A stretch of 17,427 nucleotides of DNA from JBGQJN01 sp964423175 (GTDB lineage Bacteria; Patescibacteriota; Minisyncoccia; 2-02-FULL-40-12; IGHO2-01-FULL-4-A). Both the position numbers and the translations under genes were made by a program. How positions within the stretch are numbered: the first letter of the stretch is position 1; the number at the start of each line of letters is the position of its first letter. Of this stretch, positions 1-5,620 are shown one piece after another. The notes beneath the pieces were generated by a model, which made no database searches, was not told where the DNA came from, and saw only the letters and a list, made by a program, of their open reading frames with translations. The DNA lies in assembly GCA_964423175.1 (NCBI GenBank), contig CAYRDM010000013.1:1-17427 (forward strand). The letters are read 5' to 3'.

Positions 1-2
1 TA

Positions 3-398
3 ATAAGGAGAAGCGGTCTCTTAAGCAGCATCCGACCGTTTAAAAAAATACTCAGTGATTTCCTAATGTCTGAAACCGATCCAAACAAAATACAAACACC
101 AGATTGGCTCATGGGTTCGGCCATTATGATAAACAGGCAGGCGTTAAACAAGGTGGGGGGGATGGATGAAAGATTTTTTATGTACTTCGAGGATGTTGAT
201 TGGGCGAGAAGGTTCTGGCATAATGAATTCAAGGTAGTATATTATCCAAATTCCTTGATGTACCACTACCACCAACGCGAGTCCAGATCACGGCTTGGTC
301 TGTTGGATGCGATATTCAATAAAAAAACCCGCTGGCACATATCCAGCGCAATAAAATTTTTTTGGAAATATAGAGATCTAAGCAAAGCAAGAGCATGA
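3..398 (+). CDS. Glycosyltransferase family 2, C-terminal part (cut by window edge)
   Basis: The reading frame is open from the first bases of the window, so this is the 3' end of a longer gene. The ATG at 66 is only an internal methionine. What is seen: a GSAIMINR segment, then VGGMDERFFMYFEDVDWARR, and farther on YYPNSLMYHYH. This order (acceptor-site Gly-Ser, the FxYFEDxD motif, and a late Tyr-His cluster) is typical of the second half of rhamnosyltransferase-like GT-A enzymes of family GT2, which transfer sugars from nucleotide-sugar donors to cell-surface glycans. The donor-binding half and the DxD motif lie outside the window, so donor and acceptor cannot be named. The stop codon overlaps the start of the S41 protease by four bases (ATGA), which points to translational coupling in one operon. 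Confidence 0.85.
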   Translation: MRRSGLLSSIRPFKKILSDFLMSETDPNKIQTPDWLMGSAIMINRQALNKVGGMDERFFMYFEDVDWARRFWHNEFKVVYYPNSLMYHYHQRESRSRLGLLDAIFNKKTRWHISSAIKFFWKYRDLSKARA

Positions 399-1594
399 TA
401 GCAAAACGTTTTATACCCATAGTAATAGTAGCTGCTATAGTCGTCGGTTTTCTCGGCGGTTTTTATTATCGAGGCAGCGCTCCCGCTCAAGTAATCTCAA
501 ATGTTATTAATAAGGATGCAGGACAACCTAAGGATGTGGACTTTGCCATGTTTTGGAATGTCTGGAACCTCTTACATGAGAAATTTGTAGATAAGAATAA
601 ATTAAACGCCCAAGACCTTATTTATGGTGCCATAGACGGCATGGTAAAGGCTGCCGGAGATCCCTATACGGTATTTTTTAAACCAAAAGAAAGTGAAGAA
701 TTCCAACAACAAATTGGTGGCGCGTTCGGTGGTATTGGAATAGAGGTTGGGCTTAGAAACAATGTTCTCACAGTAATAGCGCCGATAAAGGACACTCCTG
801 CTGCAGCAGCTGGCATGCTAGCAGGCGATAAAATAATAAAAATCGGTTCAAAATCAACATCTGATATGAAGATAGATGAAGCTGTTGGATTAATAAGAGG
901 TCAGATAGGGACTAATGTTACCCTAACTATATCCAGAGAAGGTTTGAGCTCTCCAAAAGAAATCACAATGACTCGAAGCACCATCAAAATACCAGCGGTT
1001 GACTGGAAAATGCTGGATGATCACACAGCATATCTGCAAATTTTCATTTTCAGCAAAAATGTTGACGAAGAATTTCAAAAAGCAGCAGATGAAATAGGCA
1101 AATCTAAAGCTGACAGAATAATAATAGACCTGAGAAATAATCCAGGCGGTCTCCTAGACTCTGCAGTAAACATTTCGGGTTATCTAATGGATGCGGACAA
1201 AGTTGTAACAATAGAGAAATCTGGCGATGGAACGCAAAATGAGTTCAAAACCCAAGAAAACGGCAAACTTAAAAAATATCCGCTAGTAGTTCTAATAAAT
1301 AAAGGATCGGCCTCAGCTTCTGAAATACTTTCCGGCGCACTCAGAGACAACAGGGGCGTCCTATTGATAGGGGAAACCAGCTTTGGTAAGGGGTCTGTAC
1401 AAGAAGTGGTAGACTTACCGCAAAAAGCATCATTTAAGGTTACTATCGCCAAGTGGTTCACTCCTAAGGGATTGTCCATAAATGAGAACGGTATAAAGCC
1501 GGATATTGAGGTCAAGTTCACAGAAGATGATGTTAAAAACAATAAAGATTCTCAGCTAGACAAAGCTAGAGAAATAATAAAAAACTTAAAATAA
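395..1594 (+). CDS. S41 family C-terminal processing peptidase (CtpA/Prc-like)
   Basis: A 399-residue protein of normal CtpA length. Residues 7-23 are an uncleaved or signal-type hydrophobic helix placing the enzyme on the outer face of the membrane. A PDZ domain follows at about 108-185, starting with GGIGIEVG and including PAAAAGMLAGDKI. The protease core is at about 205-375, with IIIDLRNNPGG (242-252). The expected catalytic dyad is Ser307 in GSASASE and Lys332 in GETSFGKGSVQ. Their spacing of 25 residues equals that known for Prc and plant D1 protease. The family cleaves C-terminal tails of envelope proteins and regulates peptidoglycan enzymes. The substrate here is unknown; the M23 peptidase in the same window is one conceivable target, but that is inference. 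The start is fixed by the ATGA overlap with the glycosyltransferase, and rplI follows one base after the stop. Confidence 0.95.
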   Translation: MIAKRFIPIVIVAAIVVGFLGGFYYRGSAPAQVISNVINKDAGQPKDVDFAMFWNVWNLLHEKFVDKNKLNAQDLIYGAIDGMVKAAGDPYTVFFKPKESEEFQQQIGGAFGGIGIEVGLRNNVLTVIAPIKDTPAAAAGMLAGDKIIKIGSKSTSDMKIDEAVGLIRGQIGTNVTLTISREGLSSPKEITMTRSTIKIPAVDWKMLDDHTAYLQIFIFSKNVDEEFQKAADEIGKSKADRIIIDLRNNPGGLLDSAVNISGYLMDADKVVTIEKSGDGTQNEFKTQENGKLKKYPLVVLINKGSASASEILSGALRDNRGVLLIGETSFGKGSVQEVVDLPQKASFKVTIAKWFTPKGLSINENGIKPDIEVKFTEDDVKNNKDSQLDKAREIIKNLK

Positions 1595-1595
1595 T

Positions 1596-2042
1596 ATGAA
1601 AGTTATATTCTTAAAAAACATAAAAGAGGTCGCCCAAATAGGGGATATCAAAAACGTTTCTGACGGTTACGCCAGAAATTTTCTACTAGCCAGGAACTTG
1701 GCCAAGGCAGCATCACAAGACGCAGAAAAACAGGCATTAACTCTCAGATCAAAACGCCAAGAGCAATATAGTAAGGACATATTAGCGGCCAATGCGGTAG
1801 CAGAAAAGCTCAAATCAATGACTCTGGAGATAAAGGAAGACGCTAACCAGGAGGGGCATCTCTATGGCTCAGTTAACCAAAAAAAAATTGTTAATGCTTT
1901 AAAAAACAAGGGAATAAATTTGAGAGAAGAGGATATTAACATGCCCCAACACTTAAAAACGCTAGGGGAATTTGAAATCGAACTAGAGCTTCATTCCGAA
2001 GTAAAGCCAAAAATCAAAATAGTCATCTCGAGAAATAAATAG
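1596..2042 (+). CDS. rplI: 50S ribosomal protein bL9
   Basis: A 148-residue protein of standard bL9 length. The N-terminal RNA-binding domain has the family signature: MKVIFLKNI, then GDIKNVSDGYARNFL with the conserved Gly-Tyr-Ala-Arg-Asn, then LARNLA. A charged connecting helix runs from about 41 to 75, and the C-terminal domain contains the GHLYGSVNQKKI segment (about 86-97). bL9 binds domain V of 23S rRNA near the L1 stalk and limits frameshifting. The gene begins one base after the stop of the S41 protease, so it is the last gene of a glycosyltransferase-protease-rplI operon that ends at the terminator at 2063. It is not next to rpsF or rpsR, its usual partners. bL9 has been reported missing from some CPR lineages, so its presence is mildly informative about which branch this is. 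Confidence 0.97.
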   Translation: MKVIFLKNIKEVAQIGDIKNVSDGYARNFLLARNLAKAASQDAEKQALTLRSKRQEQYSKDILAANAVAEKLKSMTLEIKEDANQEGHLYGSVNQKKIVNALKNKGINLREEDINMPQHLKTLGEFEIELELHSEVKPKIKIVISRNK

Positions 2043-2062
2043 GAAATCTTTTGTAGAAAAAC

Positions 2063-2085
2063 AAAACCGGATAAATTCCGGTTTT
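2063..2085. terminator. Bidirectional rho-independent terminator between rplI and the convergent 213-residue gene
   Basis: A perfect nine-base stem (AAAACCGGA / TCCGGTTTT) encloses a five-base loop. T-runs lie on the 3' side in both directions, so it can end rplI transcription and that of the convergent gene at 2096-2737. Confidence 0.85.
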
Positions 2086-2095
2086 AAAATACAAG

Positions 2096-2737
2096 TCAGT
2101 TTTGTTCTTTACTTAACTGTCCGCCCATTAACTCCCAGGCTTCTTCGGCATTGTCAGTATTAATTCCCTGAGAACGCGCAACATCCAAAACCATATCTTC
2201 GACCGCTTCTTCAAAGGGGTTACCTCTTCCAAGAACCCACAGATTCAGGCTGGCCCTGAGATGCTGGACTACCGCCCAGGGTATTTTTTTACCCATGATA
2301 TACAAAAGCTCGTCATGGTTTTCTGAGAACCATTGTTTTATAACTTTTATGTTCTCGGCTCTCTGCTCATGCAAAGTCGCCACAACCCTTGCTTGAAGGT
2401 CTGAAGCATTTGCCGCATCTGCGCTCGAATTTATCATATCCTCAAGGAGCTGGTCTAAATGTTTGATAGCAAACACGAAATAATTTCCAGTTAAACAATT
2501 CCAATTCTTTTTGGTTTCTTTTTTATATTGGACATTCGCATGGATCACAGAATCCAGAAAAAGTTTTGTGATATGCAAAGAAACAGAAATTGGTCTTTTT
2601 CTAAGCAGAAATCTAATACGGTGAAGGGAGTACAAAGGAATATCACCGCTAGATTCTCCAAAAACTGCATTTAAACTAAGGATAGCCACTCTTTGTATAA
2701 GAGATGGGCTTAAACTTAGAGTCATACCCATTCCCAT
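2096..2737 (-). CDS. Unrecognised 213-residue helical protein
   Basis: I do not recognise this family. The protein is soluble in appearance and mostly helical, with no signal peptide and no clear membrane segment. The N-terminus is low-complexity and hydrophobic (MGMGMTLSLSPSLIQRV), faintly recalling the glutamine- and leucine-rich start of sigma-54 region I but too short to support that. The middle has basic residues (FLLRKRP, KKETKKN). The C-terminal half (about 90-213) is rich in Glu, Asp and Ala, with a well-defined helical stretch HEQRAENIKVIKQWF. The ATG at 2737 is supported by a strong AGGAGGT ribosome binding site at 2742-2748 and by a promoter at 2776-2804, giving a leader of about 30 bases. 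The gene is divergent from the small membrane protein at 2877 and convergent with rplI, with which it shares the terminator at 2063-2085. Confidence 0.85.
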   Translation of the reverse strand: MGMGMTLSLSPSLIQRVAILSLNAVFGESSGDIPLYSLHRIRFLLRKRPISVSLHITKLFLDSVIHANVQYKKETKKNWNCLTGNYFVFAIKHLDQLLEDMINSSADAANASDLQARVVATLHEQRAENIKVIKQWFSENHDELLYIMGKKIPWAVVQHLRASLNLWVLGRGNPFEEAVEDMVLDVARSQGINTDNAEEAWELMGGQLSKEQN

Positions 2738-2775
2738 AAGAACCTCCTGAAAATATTTTTTAAAAACCTAATATA

Positions 2776-2804
2776 TAAATAGCATATATTATCGTAAAAG
2801 TCAA
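2776..2804 (-). promoter_or_regulatory. Promoter for the 213-residue gene
   Basis: Read on the minus strand: a -35 TTGACT (2804-2799), a 17-base spacer ending in TGC, and a -10 TATTTA (2781-2776). The -10 matches the consensus at only three positions, but the TGN extension and the good -35 compensate. Predicted start is near 2769. Confidence 0.55.
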
Positions 2805-2825
2805 GTAATAGGCCCCGAAAAATTA

Positions 2826-2854
2826 TTGACAATATTTTACTTGAATTATAGTAT
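2826..2854 (+). promoter_or_regulatory. Promoter for the 49-residue membrane protein
   Basis: A perfect -35 TTGACA lies at 2826-2831. The -10 is either TATAGT (2847-2852, 15-base spacer) or TAGTAT (2849-2854, 17-base spacer). It lies back to back with the minus-strand promoter at 2776-2804. The predicted start near 2860 places the ribosome binding site just inside the transcript. Confidence 0.7.
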
Positions 2855-2876
2855 TCGACAAAAGGAGGTATAGGAA

Positions 2877-3026
2877 GTGGATCCAAAATACATAGTTCTT
2901 GTTGCAATGTGGGCGTGCTGGATGATTGTCAGTGTAACTATGGTTCTTAAAAAGGACAAGAATACATATGAATTTTCTTGTGTTGGATTTTTTATATGTG
3001 CAATTGTAACCGCGGTGTTGGGTTAA
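2877..3026 (+). CDS. Small two-helix membrane protein, 49 residues, GTG start
   Basis: A short gene that starts with GTG and is easily missed. It has a complete set of signals: a perfect -35 with a -10 at 2826-2854, a textbook AAGGAGGT ribosome binding site at 2862-2869 seven bases before the GTG, and a terminator directly after the stop (3031-3054). The product begins M-D-P-K-Y and has two hydrophobic segments, about residues 5-24 (VLVAMWACWMIVSVTMVL) and 34-48 (CVGFFICAIVTAVLG). They are joined by a charged turn, KKDKNTYEF, giving a helical hairpin. Three cysteines lie in or beside the membrane segments. I recognise no family. Such monocistronic, strongly expressed hairpins can be membrane stabilisers, regulatory peptides or toxins, and nothing here decides between these. 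No antisense RNA or antitoxin gene is evident. Confidence 0.75.
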   Translation: MDPKYIVLVAMWACWMIVSVTMVLKKDKNTYEFSCVGFFICAIVTAVLG

Positions 3027-3030
3027 ATAT

Positions 3031-3054
3031 GACCAATTAATTTTGGTCTTTTTT
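3031..3054 (+). terminator. Rho-independent terminator of the 49-residue gene
   Basis: Stem GACCAA / TTGGTC with a six-base loop, followed by six T. It begins four bases after the stop codon, closing a single-gene transcription unit. Confidence 0.85.
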
Positions 3055-3058
3055 ATAC

Positions 3059-3078
3059 AAAAAAACTCCCTTAAGGAG
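3059..3078 (-). terminator. Rho-independent terminator downstream of rpmA
   Basis: On the minus strand a short CTCC(T) / (G)GGAG stem is followed by seven T. It lies about 40 bases beyond the rpmA stop. The stem is short but the T-run is good. Confidence 0.65.
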
Positions 3079-3118
3079 CCTCGGCATTCGAAAAATCTAA
3101 AAGAATTAGTATTTTAAA

Positions 3119-3391
3119 CTAGACAACACTAACGATCTTGATTGACCTGCGATTACCATCAAAGTTCATTTTTTTGCCGGTAACAAACTTGACCTTGCCC
3201 GACTTAACTGCATAAATAGTATCGTCACTTCCGATCCTAACCCCTGTACCAGGTACCACCTTACTACCTCGCTGTCTGATAATAATATTGCCTGGGTTAG
3301 CGATTTGGCCATCAGAAAGCTTAACGCCAAGACGTTTTGATTCGGAATCCCTACCTAATTTTGTAGTAGCTTTGGCCTTTGTATGTGCCAT
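3119..3391 (-). CDS. rpmA: 50S ribosomal protein bL27
   Basis: A 90-residue protein with the bL27 signature: MAHTKAKATTKLGRDSESKRLGVKL in overlapping blocks, then the IIIRQRGSK core (37-45) and the GSDDTIYAVKSGKVKF segment. bL27 sits at the peptidyl-transferase centre, its N-terminal tail reaching toward the P-site tRNA. The product begins directly with Met-Ala-His. There is no cleavable N-terminal extension of the kind found in Firmicutes, so no processing protease is needed. The usual partner rplU (bL21) is not adjacent. Its start lies only 24 bases from the divergent start at 3416, so any promoter must overlap that gene; a TATAAG at about 3407-3412 on the minus strand is a possible -10. 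No convincing ribosome binding site is visible. The terminator is at 3059-3078. Confidence 0.97.
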   Translation of the reverse strand: MAHTKAKATTKLGRDSESKRLGVKLSDGQIANPGNIIIRQRGSKVVPGTGVRIGSDDTIYAVKSGKVKFVTGKKMNFDGNRRSIKIVSVV

Positions 3392-3415
3392 ATTTCAGTA
3401 AATTAAGCTTATAAA

Positions 3416-3793
3416 ATGAAGTTTATCAGAATTATCAAAACTTATCAAGCCGATATAATACTGGCCTTAAGTGTGGTATTAATCTCGCTTATTAGCTTTA
3501 ACCTGGGCAGGATTTATACTTTTGATCAAAAAAAATCTCAAATAACAATAACCGACTCCCGGGATAAAAATAAATCGGATCAAGAAACAACATCAAACAT
3601 AAAAAAATCTCAGGCCCCACTCACCGACAGGGGAGGGGACGTGATTGCCTCAAAAAAAAGCATATCCAAATTATATTATTTTTCCTGGTGTTCTGGAACT
3701 TCAAGAATTTCTGAAAAAAACAAAATTGTATTCCCCACAGAAGCGGCAGCCATTTCAGCAGGCTATTCTCTTGCTGGAAATTGTCAAAAGTGA
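3416..3793 (+). CDS. Membrane-anchored protein with C-terminal Ada-like metal-binding motif
   Basis: A 125-residue protein. Residues about 12-30 form one membrane helix (IILALSVVLISLISFNL), followed by a polar linker rich in Ser, Asp, Lys and Gln (about 36-80). The C-terminal domain has the pattern YYFSWCSG, then NKIVFPTEAAAISAGYSLAGNC. This 'WC...N.I.F....A...GY..A.NC' spacing resembles the metal-binding domain of Ada and is, to my knowledge, a frequent C-terminal module of anchored proteins in Parcubacteria. Only two cysteines (92 and 123) are present, against four zinc ligands in Ada, so metal binding is uncertain. The orientation suggests the domain faces outside. Its start is 24 bases from that of divergent rpmA. 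The four-cysteine gene at 3834 follows after 40 bases, probably in the same transcript. Confidence 0.8.
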   Translation: MKFIRIIKTYQADIILALSVVLISLISFNLGRIYTFDQKKSQITITDSRDKNKSDQETTSNIKKSQAPLTDRGGDVIASKKSISKLYYFSWCSGTSRISEKNKIVFPTEAAAISAGYSLAGNCQK

Positions 3794-3833
3794 TATTTTC
3801 AAAATAATAGTTTCTTTAAAAAGAAAAGCCCTC

Positions 3834-4235
3834 ATGGACCACAATACCCTGAGAGTAAGATTGCTTAGTTTAATAGATCCACCCCTATCCGATGCTACAA
3901 CCTGCTGGGTTAACGGCAGTCAGTGTCCTTATGGTCTACCGGCAGGGAGATTTGATCAAAGACCAACCGCTTTCTGCAAAATTGGGGTTTGCCATACCTT
4001 GGATCAAATAGAAGTGGACATTGAACAACTAACCGGCCAGTCATTAGAAGAAAGAGTAGAAAACGGCATAGAAGAAGCAAAAAAAGAAAAAACGGTAACA
4101 TTGTCTAGCGAACTCAAGGCCCAGGCTGACTTTATTGAAGATCAGAGGCATAAAGGCATAGTCATGTTAGCGGCAGACATCCTTGAAGAGGATCAAAATC
4201 TGAATACGAAAATAATAAGAGAAGATGACATTTAA
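3834..4235 (+). CDS. Unrecognised 133-residue protein with four cysteines
   Basis: The open frame extends upstream to an ATG at 3645, but that part overlaps the preceding gene out of frame and reads like unselected sequence. The ATG at 3834 is therefore preferred, giving 133 residues. The N-terminal half carries Cys24, Cys31, Cys48 and Cys53 in the segments TTCWVNGSQCPYG and FCKIGVCH. This spacing could bind zinc or form two disulfides. The segment NGSQCPYGLPAGRFDQRP is unusually rich in Gly and Pro. The C-terminal half is acidic and helical, with runs of Glu and Lys. No signal peptide or membrane helix is seen. It probably shares a transcript with the membrane-anchored gene upstream and ends at the terminator at 4234-4257. 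No family is recognised, and the ribosome binding site before 3834 is poor. Confidence 0.65.
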   Translation: MDHNTLRVRLLSLIDPPLSDATTCWVNGSQCPYGLPAGRFDQRPTAFCKIGVCHTLDQIEVDIEQLTGQSLEERVENGIEEAKKEKTVTLSSELKAQADFIEDQRHKGIVMLAADILEEDQNLNTKIIREDDI

Positions 4236-4257
4236 AAACCCCTACTTGCGGGGTTTT
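4234..4257. terminator. Bidirectional terminator shared by two convergent genes
   Basis: Stem AAAACCCC / GGGGTTTT with a seven-base loop and T-rich flanks on both strands. The stop codon of the minus-strand nuclease gene (4242-4244) lies inside the hairpin, and the stop of the plus-strand gene abuts it, so one hairpin serves both. Confidence 0.85.
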
Positions 4258-5000
4258 ATTTTGCTTAACCAAAAATCATTTTCCCATTCCCACAGAACCT
4301 TAGAGGCGAGAAATGCCTTCACGTCCTTCTCATAATCTCCTAGCTGCCTTAATTCAACCTCTCCAAGTGTATCGCCCCAGACATGTTCGCATTTTGATGG
4401 TTTGCCATTCTCACCACGTATTTTTACATTGCCACCTTTCTCCCTCATTTTTGAACCACAACCTTTGATACAGACCTTGGCCTGGTCTAGACGCAAAATC
4501 CAACGCTTTAGTGGAGGGATGGATGGATCTTCACGTAAGGCTTCCACATAAGCAGATGTTTGAATACCATAGTCTCTATATATCGCGTATGACGTCTTTA
4601 TATCCAAAACCCCTAATTCGCCGTTTAATTCAGCCAGACAATCCATAGTCCCGGCATAATGGTGCTTCTTGCTTATAATTCTTGTCTCAATTTGATGCGG
4701 AATAATTTCGTTTTGTTTTTTAAAATTCACAAACGCGGCAACCGCTGGTGCCACAGACTCCGGAATAGGGGAATTCTCTCCTTTTAAAATTGCTTCCACT
4801 GTTTCATGAAGCAAAGTTCCTTCTTCCGCTGATTTATTTTTAATTGCTTCCCCCGCAGCAAAACTTGGTAGGGAAGCGTAATACTTATAAAGAGCCGGTT
4901 TAGCCTTAATGGAAACTATAGAGGTAACACGGGGATACCAAACGCCATCGATTTCATATCCAGTCGCTTCTTTAAATTTTTCTACGTCAGAATAATACAT
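4242..5000 (-). CDS. PD-(D/E)XK superfamily nuclease (RecB/Cas4-like fold)
   Basis: With the ATG at 5000 the product is 252 residues. Motifs in order: GTLLHETVE with His65, a glutamate in IETRI (Glu105), YAGTMDCLAEL with Asp120, VLDIKTS with Asp133 and Lys135, and QTSAYVEAL with Gln147. This is the usual order of motifs I to III plus the QxxxY motif in RecB-type and Cas4-like exonucleases. After the core comes an insertion with CIKGCG (Cys177, Cys181) and KCEH (Cys204, His206), a possible zinc site. A TTG at 5036 in the same frame is an alternative start. However, a TGT-TATTAT extended -10 (5016-5008) ends seven bases before the ATG at 5000, which implies a leaderless start there. No helicase, Cas1 or Cas2 gene is adjacent, so the role (DNA repair, or a gene of phage origin) is open. 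Confidence 0.8.
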   Translation of the reverse strand: MYYSDVEKFKEATGYEIDGVWYPRVTSIVSIKAKPALYKYYASLPSFAAGEAIKNKSAEEGTLLHETVEAILKGENSPIPESVAPAVAAFVNFKKQNEIIPHQIETRIISKKHHYAGTMDCLAELNGELGVLDIKTSYAIYRDYGIQTSAYVEALREDPSIPPLKRWILRLDQAKVCIKGCGSKMREKGGNVKIRGENGKPSKCEHVWGDTLGEVELRQLGDYEKDVKAFLASKVLWEWENDFWLSKIKPRK

Positions 5001-5007
5001 TTCATAA

Positions 5008-5036
5008 ATAATAACATGATGAATCTCAGAAACCAA
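5008..5036 (-). promoter_or_regulatory. Leaderless promoter of the PD-(D/E)XK nuclease gene
   Basis: Minus strand: -35 TTGGTT (5036-5031), a 17-base spacer ending TGT, -10 TATTAT (5013-5008), then seven bases to the ATG at 5000. It starts right beside the terminator hairpin at 5035-5061. Confidence 0.6.
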
Positions 5037-5061
5037 AACCCGCTAGGGAATAGCGGGTTTT
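5035..5061 (-). terminator. Terminator downstream of the small secreted-protein gene
   Basis: A perfect 11-base stem (AAAACCCGCTA / TAGCGGGTTTT) with a five-base loop. It lies about 75 bases past the stop of the gene at 5138 and separates that gene from the nuclease. T-runs exist on both strands, but no plus-strand gene reads into it. Confidence 0.85.
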
Positions 5062-5137
5062 GAAATACATAGGACGTCGCACAAGATAGATTTCACGACA
5101 TACTATATTCTTTATTTACAGCGGGTATTAAAATAAA

Positions 5138-5533
5138 TTATTTGTTTAAGAACGGTAGCAAGGCCTTGAGGATACCGGAGACTGTCTGTATAACTATTAA
5201 GAATAAATTTATGGCCAAGGAAGCTATGGCCTTGAGAGAACCGGTAAGATCGCTCGTTGAGAGGCCTCCAAGCCTTCCAGAGATACCATTGGTCAAGGTG
5301 TTGAGGTTAGAGAGGCTCGGAAGGGTCGTTCCAGCATTGCCTCCGATACCCGAAGGTCCTGTCAGACCCTTTGTAACCCCGCCCACGAAGTCTAAGGGAT
5401 TTATAAGTGATGACGGCACACCAGAAGCATTGTTTGCGGTGTAGGCGATTGCTGAATTATTTGAAATCGCAATTAAAAAAAATAAAACAAAAACGGAACA
5501 AAGGACGAACATACTAAAAAAAATTTTCTTCAT
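5138..5533 (-). CDS. Small secreted or membrane protein, Gly/Ser/Leu-rich, 131 residues
   Basis: Residues 1-30 form a clear signal peptide or anchor: MKK, a hydrophobic core FFSMFVLCSVFVLFFLIA, then a polar end near AIA-YT that could be a cleavage site. The middle (about 35-98) is low in charge and rich in Gly, Ser, Leu, Asn and Thr, with repeated GG/GL turns. Residues about 103-128 are a second hydrophobic segment (IASLAINLFLIVIQTVSGILKALLPF). The protein has no known domain. It has the strongest promoter signals in the window (5568-5597) and a GGAGGT ribosome binding site (5545-5550) eleven bases before the ATG, so high expression is likely. The composition would suit a surface, pilus-associated or pore-forming small protein, but that is speculation. 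A consensus DnaA box lies just upstream of its promoter. Confidence 0.75.
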   Translation of the reverse strand: MKKIFFSMFVLCSVFVLFFLIAISNNSAIAYTANNASGVPSSLINPLDFVGGVTKGLTGPSGIGGNAGTTLPSLSNLNTLTNGISGRLGGLSTSDLTGSLKAIASLAINLFLIVIQTVSGILKALLPFLNK

Positions 5534-5567
5534 AAAATTACGCCACCTCCCCTCTCTTGTTAAAAAT

Positions 5568-5597
5568 ATTATAACACATTTTGCGACATTGAGTCAA
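5568..5597 (-). promoter_or_regulatory. Strong promoter of the small secreted-protein gene
   Basis: Minus strand: -35 TTGACT (5597-5592), an 18-base spacer ending TGT, and a perfect -10 TATAAT (5573-5568). The expected start is near 5561, leaving a leader of about 28 bases that contains the GGAGGT site. Confidence 0.85.
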
Positions 5598-5601
5598 AGA
5601 G

Positions 5602-5610
5602 TTATCCACA
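5602..5610. promoter_or_regulatory. Consensus DnaA box
   Basis: TTATCCACA on the plus strand, an exact match to the consensus DnaA binding site, five bases upstream of the -35 of the minus-strand promoter. It is the only exact copy I noticed, so this is not an origin; chance or regulation by DnaA are both possible. Confidence 0.4.
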
Positions 5611-5620
5611 GGCACATTAA

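Noticed and set aside
2690..2737. Sigma-54 region I-like start of the 213-residue protein
   Set aside because: Only a short Leu/Ser/Gln-rich stretch is similar, and no core-binding or DNA-binding domain follows.
2722..2907. Minus-strand open frame of 61 codons overlapping the 49-residue gene
   Set aside because: It has no ribosome binding site, spans the divergent promoter region and lies antisense to the well-signalled gene at 2877.
3645..3833. Upstream extension of the four-cysteine protein to an ATG at 3645
   Set aside because: It overlaps the preceding gene out of frame for about 150 bases, and its residues look like a frame-shifted copy of that gene.
5142..5444. Plus-strand open frame of 100 codons
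   Set aside because: The opposite strand has a signal peptide, a strong promoter and a GGAGGT site; this frame has none of these.
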